A DNA stretch of 64,000 bases. It comes from JAFMDF01 sp965222705. Lineage in GTDB: Bacteria > Bacteroidota > Bacteroidia > Chitinophagales > Saprospiraceae. Position 1 is the stretch's first letter, and each line of letters starts with the position of its first letter. The stretch spans positions 223,790 through 287,789 of the forward strand of contig CBDCUO010000023.1 in assembly GCA_965222705.1 (NCBI GenBank). Reading direction: 5' to 3'. Below, piece by piece: positions 16,613 through 25,524 of the stretch. A model generated the notes under the pieces. The model saw only the letters and a program-made list of their open reading frames with translations. It had not been told where the DNA came from and did not search any database. Made by a program: the position numbers and the translations under genes.

Positions 16613-18328
16613 ATGAAAAAGAACATTTACTCCACTTCATTTTTCTTCTTTTTTACTTTTTGTATTGGTTTTACCCAAACCGAGGTTATAATTACAGATG
16701 CTTCTTTGGAAGCCAATCAAACTTATATATGGACGAGTGATAACTGTTATATACTAGACGGTTTTGTATTTGTAGAAGAAGGAGCGACTTTGAATATCGA
16801 GGCAGGGACAGTAATAAAAGCAAAAGAATCTCCTTCTACGAATGACAATGCCTCGGCCTTGATAATAGCTAGAGGAGCGAAATTGAATGCAGTGGGGACG
16901 GCGGATGCACCGATCATTTTCACTTCTGAATTAGATGATGTGACTGACGCTAGTGATTTGTCGGTGAATGATCGGGGTTTATGGGGCGGTTTGATAATAC
17001 TGGGCAAAGGAGTGATAGCGAATACGACAGTCGAGACTCGGATAGAAGGGATACCGGAAGGAGAGGCGAGGGCATTATTTGGCGGAGTTGACGATGCGGA
17101 TAGTTCAGGGGAATTGCGTTATGTGTCCATTCGACATGGAGGAGCGGAGTTGGCTCCTGGGGATGAGATCAATGGTTTGACCTTGGGCGGAGTAGGAAGT
17201 GGGACGATATTAGAGAACATAGAAGTATTGGCGAATCAGGATGACGGGATAGAGTTTTTTGGAGGGACGGTGAATTTGAAATATGCGTCGGTGTCGTTTT
17301 GTGGAGATGATGCTTTTGACTGGGATTTAGGTTGGCGTGGTAAGGGGCAGTTTTGGTTGGCATTATTGGGCGAGGATGATGGAGATAATGGGGGAGAGTT
17401 AGACGGAGCGAAGCCGGATGATGGAGAGCCAACATCGAATCCGACCATTTATAATGCGACCTTTATCGGAGCAGGATGTGGAGCAAGTGCGAAGAATGCG
17501 ACGGGCTTATTGTTTAGAGATGGTTCTGCAGGGACGGTTTCCCATAGTGTAATTACGGATTTTAATCATGCACTGGAGGTAGAAGATCGAGCGAGCGGTT
17601 TGGATAGTCGCCAAAGGATGGAGACTGGAGCATTGGTGTTGGCTAATAATATATGGTCAAATTTCTGCAATGGAGCGGAGTTAAGTGCTGGAGCGAATGG
17701 AATTATTCGAGCGACAGAAGATGCAGAGGATGCTACGGCTCAATTTTTACTAGATCATCTTTCTACTAATGGAAATGAAATAAAAGACCATGGAATGATC
17801 ATTTCCAGAATAGAAAATGATGCTTTTAATCCCCTGAGTGATGCTCTGATTAGCAGTTCTAATGACTTTTTGAATGCTTTTCCAACGGATGACTTCTTTA
17901 CAAAAGTTTGCTATAATGGGGCTTTTGGAAATGGAGTCGTATGGCTGCAAAACTGGACTGCATTAGCCAGTTATGGTGTACTTGACCCAAACCTTCCTTT
18001 TGGATTAGCTACGGAAATGAGCAGTTGTGCAACTAGCATAGAAGAAATTGAGATCTATGAAAAAGGCTACTCATTAGTTCAAAATATACCCAATCCCTCT
18101 ACTACTCAGACCCTAATCGAATTTTCTTTACCGGTTAGAAAAGCCATTAGCTTGACTGTATTTAACTATGTGGGCGAGGAGGTCGCTTCTTTGCTAGACT
18201 ATGAAGAACTGGAAAAAGGAATACACCACGTACAAGTGGATGTATCCAACTGGGTAAATGGCGTGTATTTCTATACCTTGAACAATGAAGAAGTAGTGCT
18301 AACCAAGCAATTGGTGGTATTAAAATAA
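16613..18328 (+). CDS. T9SS-secreted beta-helix-like protein
   Basis: 571 residues. A signal peptide is present (MKKNIYSTSFFFFFTFCIGF, cleaved near residue 22). The body (about 30-470) contains regularly spaced Val/Ile/Gly-rich strands such as EEGATLNIEAGTVIKA, GAKLNAVGTADAPIIF and LRYVSIRHGGAEL, as expected for a right-handed parallel beta-helix. Residues about 485-571 are a type A T9SS sorting domain (IPNPSTTQTLIEFSLP through VYFYTLNNEE to a terminal KQLVVLK), so the protein should cross the outer membrane by T9SS. It is followed 83 bases later by a TonB-dependent receptor, an arrangement suggesting joint function. Codons in the middle favour GGA, GCG and ACG more than in the neighbours. 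Substrate unknown. Confidence 0.85.
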   Translation: MKKNIYSTSFFFFFTFCIGFTQTEVIITDASLEANQTYIWTSDNCYILDGFVFVEEGATLNIEAGTVIKAKESPSTNDNASALIIARGAKLNAVGTADAPIIFTSELDDVTDASDLSVNDRGLWGGLIILGKGVIANTTVETRIEGIPEGEARALFGGVDDADSSGELRYVSIRHGGAELAPGDEINGLTLGGVGSGTILENIEVLANQDDGIEFFGGTVNLKYASVSFCGDDAFDWDLGWRGKGQFWLALLGEDDGDNGGELDGAKPDDGEPTSNPTIYNATFIGAGCGASAKNATGLLFRDGSAGTVSHSVITDFNHALEVEDRASGLDSRQRMETGALVLANNIWSNFCNGAELSAGANGIIRATEDAEDATAQFLLDHLSTNGNEIKDHGMIISRIENDAFNPLSDALISSSNDFLNAFPTDDFFTKVCYNGAFGNGVVWLQNWTALASYGVLDPNLPFGLATEMSSCATSIEEIEIYEKGYSLVQNIPNPSTTQTLIEFSLPVRKAISLTVFNYVGEEVASLLDYEELEKGIHHVQVDVSNWVNGVYFYTLNNEEVVLTKQLVVLK

Positions 18329-18338
18329 TAGCCCTAAC

Positions 18339-18366
18339 GAATGAGAGTGTCTATGGCAGCTCTCAT
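18339..18366 (+). promoter_or_regulatory. Hairpin between secreted protein and TonB receptor
   Basis: AATGAGAG at 18339-18346 pairs with CTCTCATT at 18359-18366 around a 12-base loop. It lies 10 bases after the stop of the upstream gene and is not followed by a T-run, so it is more likely an mRNA stabilising or attenuating hairpin than a full terminator. Confidence 0.4.
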
Positions 18367-18411
18367 TAATTTAATATTATTAAAATTTCAAATCAATTAT
18401 TTAAAATTATC

Positions 18412-21294
18412 ATGAAGAAAATCAATAAAACTGCCTTACTGCTGTTGTGCTGTCTAATGGGTCTAAGCAGCCTATTAGCTCAAAAAGGAATCGTTAGAGG
18501 TACGATTACCGACCAGGCTAGTGGCGAAGCCCTTATGTTTACCAATGTACTGGTTTTGGAAACAAACCCACCTATTGGAGCACAGACGGATTTGGACGGG
18601 AATTATGAATTACAGCTAAACGCGGGAGTGTATGCTTTAGAGGTTTCCTATGTTGGTTATATGACCAAAACGATTACAGAGATAGAAGTTAAAGCGGGTG
18701 AAATTACTATAGTGGATTTTCCTATGGCAGATGAGAGTTTACAATTAACCGAAGTGGTGGTTTCTTCCAAGCGGATTGACCGAACAGAAAATGCCCTGTT
18801 GGCTTTGCAGAAAAAATCTTTTACCATTCAGGACGGCATCTCTTCTCAGGAAATGAGCCGTTTTGGAACAAGCAGCGCTGCAGAATCAGTGAAAAGAGTG
18901 TCTGGGGCGGCTATCGTAGGAGGCAAGTACATCAATGTTAGAGGTTTGGGTGACCGCTATGCGAGTGCACAGCTAAATAATATGCCACTTCCCAGCACGA
19001 ATCCTTATAGGAATAGTACACCTTTGGATTTAATTCCCTCCAATTTGCTGGAGAACATTATCATTTCCAAATCGTTTACACCAGACCAATCGGGTAGTTT
19101 TACTGGCGGAAATGTAAATTTAAAAACTAAGAGCTTTCCCGAAACTTTTACTTTATCTTTTTCCTCGTCAGTGACCTATAATACAATTTCTTCCTTTAAT
19201 GATAGATTTCTTTCTTACACAGGTGGTAAGAATGACTGGCTAGGATATGACGATGGCACCAGGGCTTTGCCAGCTATTTTGCAGGACCCAACCGTTCGGG
19301 AGCAGTTGACTACTAGTTCTTATATTCGGGCGAGAAAAGATGATGAACTGGCTGCTGTTATAGATGAGGCTTCCAAGTCTTTGAATGCACAAAAGTCGCC
19401 TACCCATATTAGTAGCCCATTGAACCATAGCTTGTCTTTTTCTGTTGGCAATCAATTTCAGGTTGCGAATAATCCATTAGGAGTCTTATTTGGCGTGAAT
19501 TATAGAAGAAGTTATACCGCCTTATCCAATTATCAGGCTCAAAACTGGGAACTACCCGGCGAAAATGCAACGGCTTTAAATAATAATTTCCGCTTGACAG
19601 GTGACCAAGGAACAGAAAACCCACAAGTCGGCGGACTGTTGAATCTGGCCTATAAATTTGCAGGCTCTAACAAAATTTCTTTTAATGCCTTTTATAATCA
19701 CGATGCCGAAAAAACGGCGACTTTCTTAAGCGGCCCTTATTCTGGCATCATTGCGGGGGCAAACGAATTTGAAACCCGTTCTTTATTGTTTAAAGAGAGG
19801 GAACTAGCCAGTTTGCAATTAAACGGAGAGCATGTATTTCCCGATTTGGGCAATATCAAACTGGAGTGGGGCGGAAGCCTGGTAGAATTATCGCAAGAAG
19901 AACCAGATCTGCGCTTTTTTGCGAATACCTTTAATCTAGCACCAGATGACGATGAAGGTGCCCAATACTTTATTTCTCCTTCTGAATATGATTTGCCTTT
20001 TCACTATTTTAGAACTTTGACAGACGAACAAAAAGCTGGTAGAGTAGATATCTCCATTCCTTTTGCTCAAGCTAATAGCCCCTCTAATAATATAAAATTT
20101 GGGCTTGCTTATTCTAAAAAAGATCGAACTTTTGATGAGGACCGCTTCCAGATTCAAACCAAATCCAACAACTTTGATCCCTATAATAATAATCCCGAGG
20201 CCTTTTTTGCCCCTCAAAATACTGGCTTTATAGGGAAAGATAGCAGAGATAGAAATTTGATCGGACTTTATGTTACGGATGAAGAAGTAGTGGCTAATAC
20301 TTATACAGGTACAGAAGAAGTATTGGCTGCTTATGGCATGTTTTCTTATGATTTTAGGAAATTTAGAATAGTCGGTGGACTGAGAATAGAAACGACCGAC
20401 TTTACGGTCGAAAGTGCAGATGAAAATAAGCAATTGGGAAGAATTGACGAGCTGGATTGGCTGCCTTCTGTGAATTTGATCTACCGACTCAGTAGTGATA
20501 TGAATGTAAGGGCTTCTTTTAATCAGACCCTTGCTCGACCAAATATGCGAGAAATTGCTCCTTTTTCTGCTTTTGATTTTATCGGTGGACCAACCTTTAC
20601 TGGAAATCCAGCATTACAAAGAACACTGGCACAAAACTTTGATATTCGGTGGGAATTATTCCCAAATATTGGAGAAGTTTTTGCCGTCAGTGCCTATTAT
20701 AAAAACTTTACAAATCCGATCATCACTCGTTATTTGCCAGAATCTCAAAATCCGGAGATCAAGCCAGAGAATGTAGATCAGGGCAGGGTTTATGGTGTAG
20801 AATTGGAGTTTAGGAAAAGTTTAGCTTTCCTTTCCAAAGCTTTGAGAGATTTTAAACTGGCGACCAATTTGTCTTTTATCAATTCAGAAATCGAAATCCC
20901 GGAAGAGGAGAGGGCAATCATTCAAAGGTTAAATCCCGAATTTGGAGATATGCGCCCTTTTCAAGGACAGTCCCCTTATTTATTGAATGTAGCACTTACT
21001 TATACAAATCTGAACAATGGGTTAGATGCGGCCCTTTCTCTCAATGTCTTCGGGGACCGACTTTCCGAAGTGAGCTTAAACGGAACGCCGGATATTTACG
21101 AACAGGCAAGACCCCAGTTAGATTTTTCTATCAAAAAGACTTTTGCCAATCGCTATAGCCTGAAATTAGGAGTACAAAATATACTGGATACAGATTATAG
21201 AAAGACCATGTCTTATAAAAATGCTGATTATATCTTCCAGCAGTACCAAAGAGGCATTTCCTACAACTTTGGATTTTCTTATAATATTAAATAG
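18412..21294 (+). CDS. TonB-dependent outer-membrane receptor
   Basis: 960 residues. Signal peptide MKKINKTALLLLCCLMGLSS; carboxypeptidase-regulatory-like domain at about 25-105 (GIVRGTITDQASGEALMFTN ... LEVSYVGYMTKTI); plug domain at about 125-240 (SRFGTSSAAESVKRVSGAAI, INVRGLGDRYASAQLNNMPL); then a beta-barrel to the C-terminus, which ends with an aromatic strand (GISYNFGFSYNIK). Such receptors import large ligands across the outer membrane with energy from TonB. There is no SusD partner next to it; instead it follows a T9SS-secreted protein. A terminator lies 16 bases downstream. Ligand unknown. Confidence 0.93.
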   Translation: MKKINKTALLLLCCLMGLSSLLAQKGIVRGTITDQASGEALMFTNVLVLETNPPIGAQTDLDGNYELQLNAGVYALEVSYVGYMTKTITEIEVKAGEITIVDFPMADESLQLTEVVVSSKRIDRTENALLALQKKSFTIQDGISSQEMSRFGTSSAAESVKRVSGAAIVGGKYINVRGLGDRYASAQLNNMPLPSTNPYRNSTPLDLIPSNLLENIIISKSFTPDQSGSFTGGNVNLKTKSFPETFTLSFSSSVTYNTISSFNDRFLSYTGGKNDWLGYDDGTRALPAILQDPTVREQLTTSSYIRARKDDELAAVIDEASKSLNAQKSPTHISSPLNHSLSFSVGNQFQVANNPLGVLFGVNYRRSYTALSNYQAQNWELPGENATALNNNFRLTGDQGTENPQVGGLLNLAYKFAGSNKISFNAFYNHDAEKTATFLSGPYSGIIAGANEFETRSLLFKERELASLQLNGEHVFPDLGNIKLEWGGSLVELSQEEPDLRFFANTFNLAPDDDEGAQYFISPSEYDLPFHYFRTLTDEQKAGRVDISIPFAQANSPSNNIKFGLAYSKKDRTFDEDRFQIQTKSNNFDPYNNNPEAFFAPQNTGFIGKDSRDRNLIGLYVTDEEVVANTYTGTEEVLAAYGMFSYDFRKFRIVGGLRIETTDFTVESADENKQLGRIDELDWLPSVNLIYRLSSDMNVRASFNQTLARPNMREIAPFSAFDFIGGPTFTGNPALQRTLAQNFDIRWELFPNIGEVFAVSAYYKNFTNPIITRYLPESQNPEIKPENVDQGRVYGVELEFRKSLAFLSKALRDFKLATNLSFINSEIEIPEEERAIIQRLNPEFGDMRPFQGQSPYLLNVALTYTNLNNGLDAALSLNVFGDRLSEVSLNGTPDIYEQARPQLDFSIKKTFANRYSLKLGVQNILDTDYRKTMSYKNADYIFQQYQRGISYNFGFSYNIK

Positions 21295-21310
21295 ATTTGA
21301 AATTTTTTAG

Positions 21311-21345
21311 AAGGTCGGGGCTTACTCCCGACCTTTTTGTTTTTA
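21311..21345 (+). terminator. Intrinsic terminator after the TonB receptor
   Basis: AAGGTCGGG (21311-21319) pairs perfectly with CCCGACCTT (21327-21335) around a 7-base loop and is followed by TTTGTTTTT. It starts 16 bases after the receptor stop. Confidence 0.85.
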
Positions 21346-21356
21346 CTCTAAAGTAC

Positions 21357-21392
21357 AACGGGCTTTAGCCTGTTGAAAGACTAAAGCCCGTT
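21357..21392. repeat. GGCTTTAGC hairpin, copy 1
   Basis: AACGGGCTTTAG (21357-21368) and CTAAAGCCCGTT (21381-21392) form a perfect 12-bp stem around a 12-base loop. It lies between convergent genes and could end transcription of the minus-strand gene at 21420. The same core GGGCTTTAG/CTAAAGCCC is found at 31955-32000, and CTTTAGCCTGTTG recurs at 55569-55581, so it belongs to a small dispersed family. Confidence 0.6.
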
Positions 21393-21419
21393 TAACCTTA
21401 TTGGGGACTTTTACTTACC

Positions 21420-21794
21420 TTAGTCCAATGGCCAAGCCGCATCCTCCTCCAATTGTTCCAACTCAATCAAAAAAATGGGTTTCACTTCTTTTCGTATAAA
21501 ATCGAGAAATTGCGCTTCTGTTAAGACTGCTCTGATCGCGCTGTTTCGCTTTTCCCAACATTCTTTTAAATACTTTTTAGTAGCTAGAGAATAATCCTCA
21601 TGTACGGCTTCGACTAGTGCCAATACATACTGGTTTTGTATGTCTTGTAATTGCATTTTTTGCAGCTCAGATAGTTCCAAAGCGGTGATAGTTGGATCAC
21701 TCGAATTGCTTCGAGGGTGTTGCTCAATATCCTCTTGTGCCGATGCTGAACCCAAAGTGAAAAGAACCAATAGCATTAAAATTACTTTTTTCAT
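21420..21794 (-). CDS. Small secreted protein of unknown function
   Basis: 124 residues. The N-terminus MKKVILMLLVLFTLGSASAQ is a clear signal peptide with cleavage after SASA. The mature part is acidic and helical (LELSELQKMQLQDIQNQYVL, LTEAQFLDFIRKE), reminiscent of small periplasmic helical proteins of the Spy/CpxP kind in Bacteroidota, but no signature was recognised and I do not assign it. It is convergent with the TonB receptor and divergent from recQ. A candidate promoter lies about 107 bases upstream. Confidence 0.75.
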   Translation of the reverse strand: MKKVILMLLVLFTLGSASAQEDIEQHPRSNSSDPTITALELSELQKMQLQDIQNQYVLALVEAVHEDYSLATKKYLKECWEKRNSAIRAVLTEAQFLDFIRKEVKPIFLIELEQLEEDAAWPLD

Positions 21795-22300
21795 TTTGAT
21801 ATGTTTTTAAGTTAAGGGGTAATAATAGGTGTTTTAAAAACTTAAAACGTTCCTTTCTTAAATTTTGGCCTTCCGATATGTTTTCCAAAGAACTTTTTTA
21901 CAAATCTAGCTTTTAAGGATGTCCACAATCGTAAAAAATAATAAAATTTTGGTTAAGAATTTTGCAAAAACATTAAGCTATTGCCAGCGTAACATTTTAA
22001 AATAAAACAAGAAAAAATACCCTTTAGTTCAAATATTATTCTGTTTAAGTTGGAATTTTGAATAGTTTTAAAATTATGTGCTGATTTTTTGCAAGAATAA
22101 AAACACAATTTTATATTAAAAAAATATAAGAGTAAAGTTTTTTGCCTCTTTTTTAGTTGAAATACCCAACTTATTTCCTTCAGATCTTTCTTCTATTAAT
22201 TAGTCAAAAAATTTTCGTTATTTTGAATTAATTAGACCAATCAAGTAGCATATAGGACAAACGATTTGCATTGTTCCTTATTTTCAAATATTTATTTCAT
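21795..22300. other. AT-rich intergenic region between divergent genes
   Basis: 506 bases without a gene between the minus-strand secreted protein and recQ. It is strongly AT-rich with many short A and T runs. The only signal I can support is the minus-strand promoter candidate at 21901-21928. No promoter for recQ could be placed with confidence. Confidence 0.5.
21901..21928 (-). promoter_or_regulatory. Candidate promoter of the small secreted protein
   Basis: Read on the minus strand, TAGATTTG (complement of CAAATCTA at 21901-21908) fits TAnnTTTG, with a TTG -33 element at 21926-21928 and a 17-base spacer. It is 107 bases upstream of the start at 21794, which implies a longish leader. Confidence 0.35.
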
Positions 22301-24202
22301 TTGAAAACACCAGCTAAGATATTATACGAATACTGGGGTTATGATTCCTTCCGCCCAATGCAGGAAGCAATCATTCAATCGGTGCTGGACGGCAAAGACA
22401 CCCTTGCCCTATTGCCTACCGGAGGTGGAAAATCTATTTGCTTTCAGGTGCCCGCTTTGTGTCAGGAAGGGATCTGTTTGGTGATTTCTCCTTTGATTGC
22501 CCTGATGAAAGACCAGGTAGATAACCTAAAAAAGCGCGATATTCCAGCGATTGCCATTTATTCCGGTATGCGCTATGCAGATATTGACCGCGCTTTGGAT
22601 AATTGCATTTATGGCAACATCAAATTTTTATATGTTTCTCCTGAGAGATTAATAACAGATCTAGCGCGGGCGAGAATTGCACAGATGAAAGTCAACTTAA
22701 TTGCGGTGGATGAAGCACATTGCATCTCCCAATGGGGCTACGACTTTCGACCACCCTATCTGGAAATTGCAACTATTCGAGACTTGTTGCCCAAAACGCC
22801 TGTATTGGCCTTAACTGCTACGGCCAAACCCAAAGTAGTGGAAGACATTCAAGAAAAATTGGACTTTCCCACTTCCAATGTCTTTCAAAATAGCTTTGAA
22901 AGAAAGAACCTTTCTTATGTCGTTTTGCACGAGGCGAATAAATATAAAAAATTAGTCGAAATTGTTAGGAATGTCAAAGGCACGGGTATCGTTTACACTC
23001 GCAACCGCAAGAAAACCAGGGAGATAGCAGAATACTTGCAGCGGAACAATATTCGGGCAGACTTTTACCATGCAGGTCTAAGTACTGAACAAAGAACCAA
23101 AAAGCAGGATGACTGGATCAGTAATAAAACTCGGATTATGGTCAGCACCAATGCTTTTGGGATGGGTATTGATAAGCCGAATGTGCGGTCAGTGGTTCAT
23201 TTTGATTTGCCCGATAGTTTGGAGGCTTATTTTCAAGAAGCGGGTAGGGGAGGGAGGGACTTAAAAAAAGCCTATGCCGTTTTGTTGTATCAGGAAGACG
23301 ATGGGGAAAAGCTGAAATTTAATTTGAAAAATGCTTTCCCCGAAATAGGGGTTATCCGACAGGTTTATCGAGCTTTGGGCAGTTATTTTCAACTAGCCGT
23401 TGGAAGTGGAATGGGACGCAGCTTTGATTTTGATATAGCTGAGTTTATAAGAAGGTATGGGCTGAATGCTTTTCAAACCTATAATTGCTTAAAAATTTTG
23501 AGCCAATCGGGCTGGATAGCGATGAGCGAGGCCATTCATATAGCTGCCAGCATAAAAGTGAAGCCAGATCGGGAAACGCTTTATGATTATCAGTTGCGTC
23601 ATAAAAAAATGGATGCAGTGATTAAGGGCATTTTGCGCTTATTCCCCCAATCCATTAATAGCTATACAGATTTTAGGGAATCCCTGCTTGCCAAGCATTT
23701 AAAAATCTCCCTCGGTAACCTTGCTCAGCTATTGCGAAAGCTTCACCAGGATCAGATCATTGATTACCACCCCCAGAAAGACCAGCCACAGCTAATTTTC
23801 CTGCAGGAGCGGGTAGATGCAGATAATTTGACGATTGATATGGATTTGTATAAGTTTCGCAAAAAACGCTACGAAGAAAGCGTTTTTAAAGCTATTCAAT
23901 ATGCTGAAACGCCCCATTGTCGCAGTCAACAACTCCTGGCTTATTTCGGTGAAAGAGATGTGCCGCTTTGCGGACAGTGCGATGTCTGTCTGGGGCGAAC
24001 TAAATCAGATATTGATGAAAAAGAATTTGAAAGATATAAAGAAAAAATCAGACGCCTAATTGTCAAAGAAAAGTTGAACGAAACAGAAATCATAGAAGCT
24101 TTTCACCCGAAAAGAGCAGCTTTAATCAAAAAAATGTTAGCTTTTTTAATGGATGAAGGGTTGATAGAAATCGCAGAGGAATATGTAATTTGGATAGATT
24201 AA
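22301..24202 (+). CDS. recQ: RecQ-family ATP-dependent DNA helicase
   Basis: 633 residues from the TTG at 22301, which gives LKTPAKILYEYWGYDSFRPM, the usual RecQ start in this phylum; an earlier in-frame TTG at 22271 adds only ten unrelated residues. Motif I is LLPTGGGKS (about 37-45), motif II DEAH followed by CISQWGYDFRPPYL (137-154), then ALTATA, motif V STNAFGMGIDKPNVRSVVHF and motif VI FQEAGRGGRDLKKA. The RQC zinc cluster is HCRSQQ ... CGQCDVC near residue 550. There is no HRDC domain. RecQ unwinds DNA 3'-5' in recombination and fork repair. No operon partners. Confidence 0.93.
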   Translation: MKTPAKILYEYWGYDSFRPMQEAIIQSVLDGKDTLALLPTGGGKSICFQVPALCQEGICLVISPLIALMKDQVDNLKKRDIPAIAIYSGMRYADIDRALDNCIYGNIKFLYVSPERLITDLARARIAQMKVNLIAVDEAHCISQWGYDFRPPYLEIATIRDLLPKTPVLALTATAKPKVVEDIQEKLDFPTSNVFQNSFERKNLSYVVLHEANKYKKLVEIVRNVKGTGIVYTRNRKKTREIAEYLQRNNIRADFYHAGLSTEQRTKKQDDWISNKTRIMVSTNAFGMGIDKPNVRSVVHFDLPDSLEAYFQEAGRGGRDLKKAYAVLLYQEDDGEKLKFNLKNAFPEIGVIRQVYRALGSYFQLAVGSGMGRSFDFDIAEFIRRYGLNAFQTYNCLKILSQSGWIAMSEAIHIAASIKVKPDRETLYDYQLRHKKMDAVIKGILRLFPQSINSYTDFRESLLAKHLKISLGNLAQLLRKLHQDQIIDYHPQKDQPQLIFLQERVDADNLTIDMDLYKFRKKRYEESVFKAIQYAETPHCRSQQLLAYFGERDVPLCGQCDVCLGRTKSDIDEKEFERYKEKIRRLIVKEKLNETEIIEAFHPKRAALIKKMLAFLMDEGLIEIAEEYVIWID

Positions 24203-24221
24203 GCCCCAAAAGCTTCCTTTT

Positions 24222-25163
24222 TTAACTTATTTGCTTTAATCGCTTTAGCAAATACATCATTTTGCCATTAACGCTTGGATTTACATTGAAAAAATGCTCA
24301 TTGATTAAGAGCCATTCTTTTTCTCTTTTAATGGAAGAAACATCATGAAAATAGACCTTCGTCGCGTCTTTAAAATGCGCCTTCCAATAGAGCGCATCCT
24401 CTGTCAAGGCAAACCCTTCTCGACAAGAGCCAAAAATTGTTTGATCAGCGATGAGTAGTACTTTCTCATTTTTGGCAGGAAAAAGAAAGTTTCTGCTGGC
24501 ATTTTGCAATTTTTTTAAGGGCATTTTTATAAAATCCGTATAAATTGTGATTTCCTCATTTCTCAAATCCAAAAAATCCTCTACCATTACTTGTAGGTCA
24601 AATTCTCCTCGATTTAATCCTTCGTATTTTAGGGTAGCTTCCGGAATGTTTACCAAATTAATATCTCGACAATATTTAGAAATAAAATAATCCAATAGAC
24701 CGTCAAAAGATTTCGTCAATAATTGATCTACTTTTTGCTGAACCGTAGGGGTTTGGGTGGTATGGATAGTATAGGCATCTTCGGCCAGTTGGTTGGTGCG
24801 CAGTTCAAAAATGGCATTAAATTCCGACTGCATCAATCGGTTCATATAGTGTTTTTTCTGTTTGGGATCTTGCGTTTCTTTGATGCGTTGGTCGAGTGCT
24901 TGAATAAAATACTGCCGAATCTTACTAGCCAGACCCTTAACTTTGCGGAAGTCAAGCGGGTAAATTGGCTCATAAATAGCATCGGCATTTAAGGTAGTAA
25001 TTGCAAACTCCAACCCGCAATTGACACAAAACTGTGCTTCCTTTGGGTTGTTTTGTTGACACGCTGGGCAGGGAATGTTTTTTAAGCGAATTTTTGCCCC
25101 GCAGTGGTGGCAAAAACGGGCATCTTCCAATAGCTCGGTATGACAAAATTGACAGTTTCTCAT
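24222..25163 (-). CDS. Double zinc-ribbon protein of unknown function
   Basis: 313 residues. The first 55 residues hold two zinc ribbons (CQFCHTELL...CHHCGAK and CPACQQN...CVNCGLEF, each CxxC-x9/10-CxxC). The remaining 250 residues have no recognised motif and are predicted to be a mixed helix/strand cytosolic domain; no membrane segment is evident. The gene is convergent with recQ (19 bases apart). Function is unknown; zinc-ribbon plus unknown-domain proteins are common in Bacteroidota. Confidence 0.8.
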   Translation of the reverse strand: MRNCQFCHTELLEDARFCHHCGAKIRLKNIPCPACQQNNPKEAQFCVNCGLEFAITTLNADAIYEPIYPLDFRKVKGLASKIRQYFIQALDQRIKETQDPKQKKHYMNRLMQSEFNAIFELRTNQLAEDAYTIHTTQTPTVQQKVDQLLTKSFDGLLDYFISKYCRDINLVNIPEATLKYEGLNRGEFDLQVMVEDFLDLRNEEITIYTDFIKMPLKKLQNASRNFLFPAKNEKVLLIADQTIFGSCREGFALTEDALYWKAHFKDATKVYFHDVSSIKREKEWLLINEHFFNVNPSVNGKMMYLLKRLKQIS

Positions 25164-25221
25164 ATATTGCTTGGCTTAAATAGCTGCTGGATATTTTACA
25201 TAAGCGCATCGCTAAATAACC

Positions 25222-25315
25222 ATGAAAAATAAGTTAGGCTTTTAGCATTTTGCTTCTTTTTTCCAAGCAGCAAAACTGTTTGTCAAAAGAAAACGAAATG
25301 ACCCACTTATTTTTC
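25222..25315 (+). repeat. Dispersed intergenic repeat, copy A
   Basis: About 94 bases that align with 45114-45218. Two blocks are identical between the copies: CTTTTAGCATTTTGCTT (25239-25255 and 45132-45148) and CTGTTTGTCAAAAGAAAAC (25276-25294 and 45174-45192). The flanks AATGACC(C)A(G/C)CTTATTTTT also match. Both are intergenic and in the same orientation. No coding capacity or clear hairpin explains the conservation. Confidence 0.65.
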
Positions 25316-25457
25316 ATCAGCACTAATGTCTTGAATTTTAGTCAATTGGGAAAAGATTTTTTTCTTGAAACTGCTAAAGTAGGCTTTTTTTGACAAATGG
25401 AATAGATGAAACTTAGAAAATAAAATGCAGAATATAAAAAACAAAGAGAGACAAAAT

Positions 25458-25486
25458 GTTTGGCAAGCAAACTTTGCGTAGTTTTG
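25458..25486 (+). promoter_or_regulatory. Promoter with overlapping dyads upstream of the Rrf2 gene
   Basis: A -33 element TTG (25460-25462) and a -7 box TAGTTTTG (25479-25486) are separated by 16 bases, close to the Bacteroidota consensus. Two overlapping dyads fill the promoter: GTTTG-n5-CAAAC (25458-25472) and GCAAA-C-TTTGC (25467-25477). Rrf2-type regulators often repress their own promoters, so these are plausible operators; this is inference. Confidence 0.5.
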
Positions 25487-25524
25487 TTCTGTCAAAGATA
25501 GCAAATTAATTAACAAGAAAATAT

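Larger units (their letters stand above)
25164..25524. other. Intergenic region with dispersed repeat and Rrf2 promoter
   Basis: 361 bases without a gene. It contains copy A of the two-copy intergenic repeat (25222-25315) and, nearer to the Rrf2 gene, the promoter/operator region at 25458-25486. A minus-strand -7-like box (CAAAGATA at 25493-25500) is also present but is far from any minus-strand start. Confidence 0.6.
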
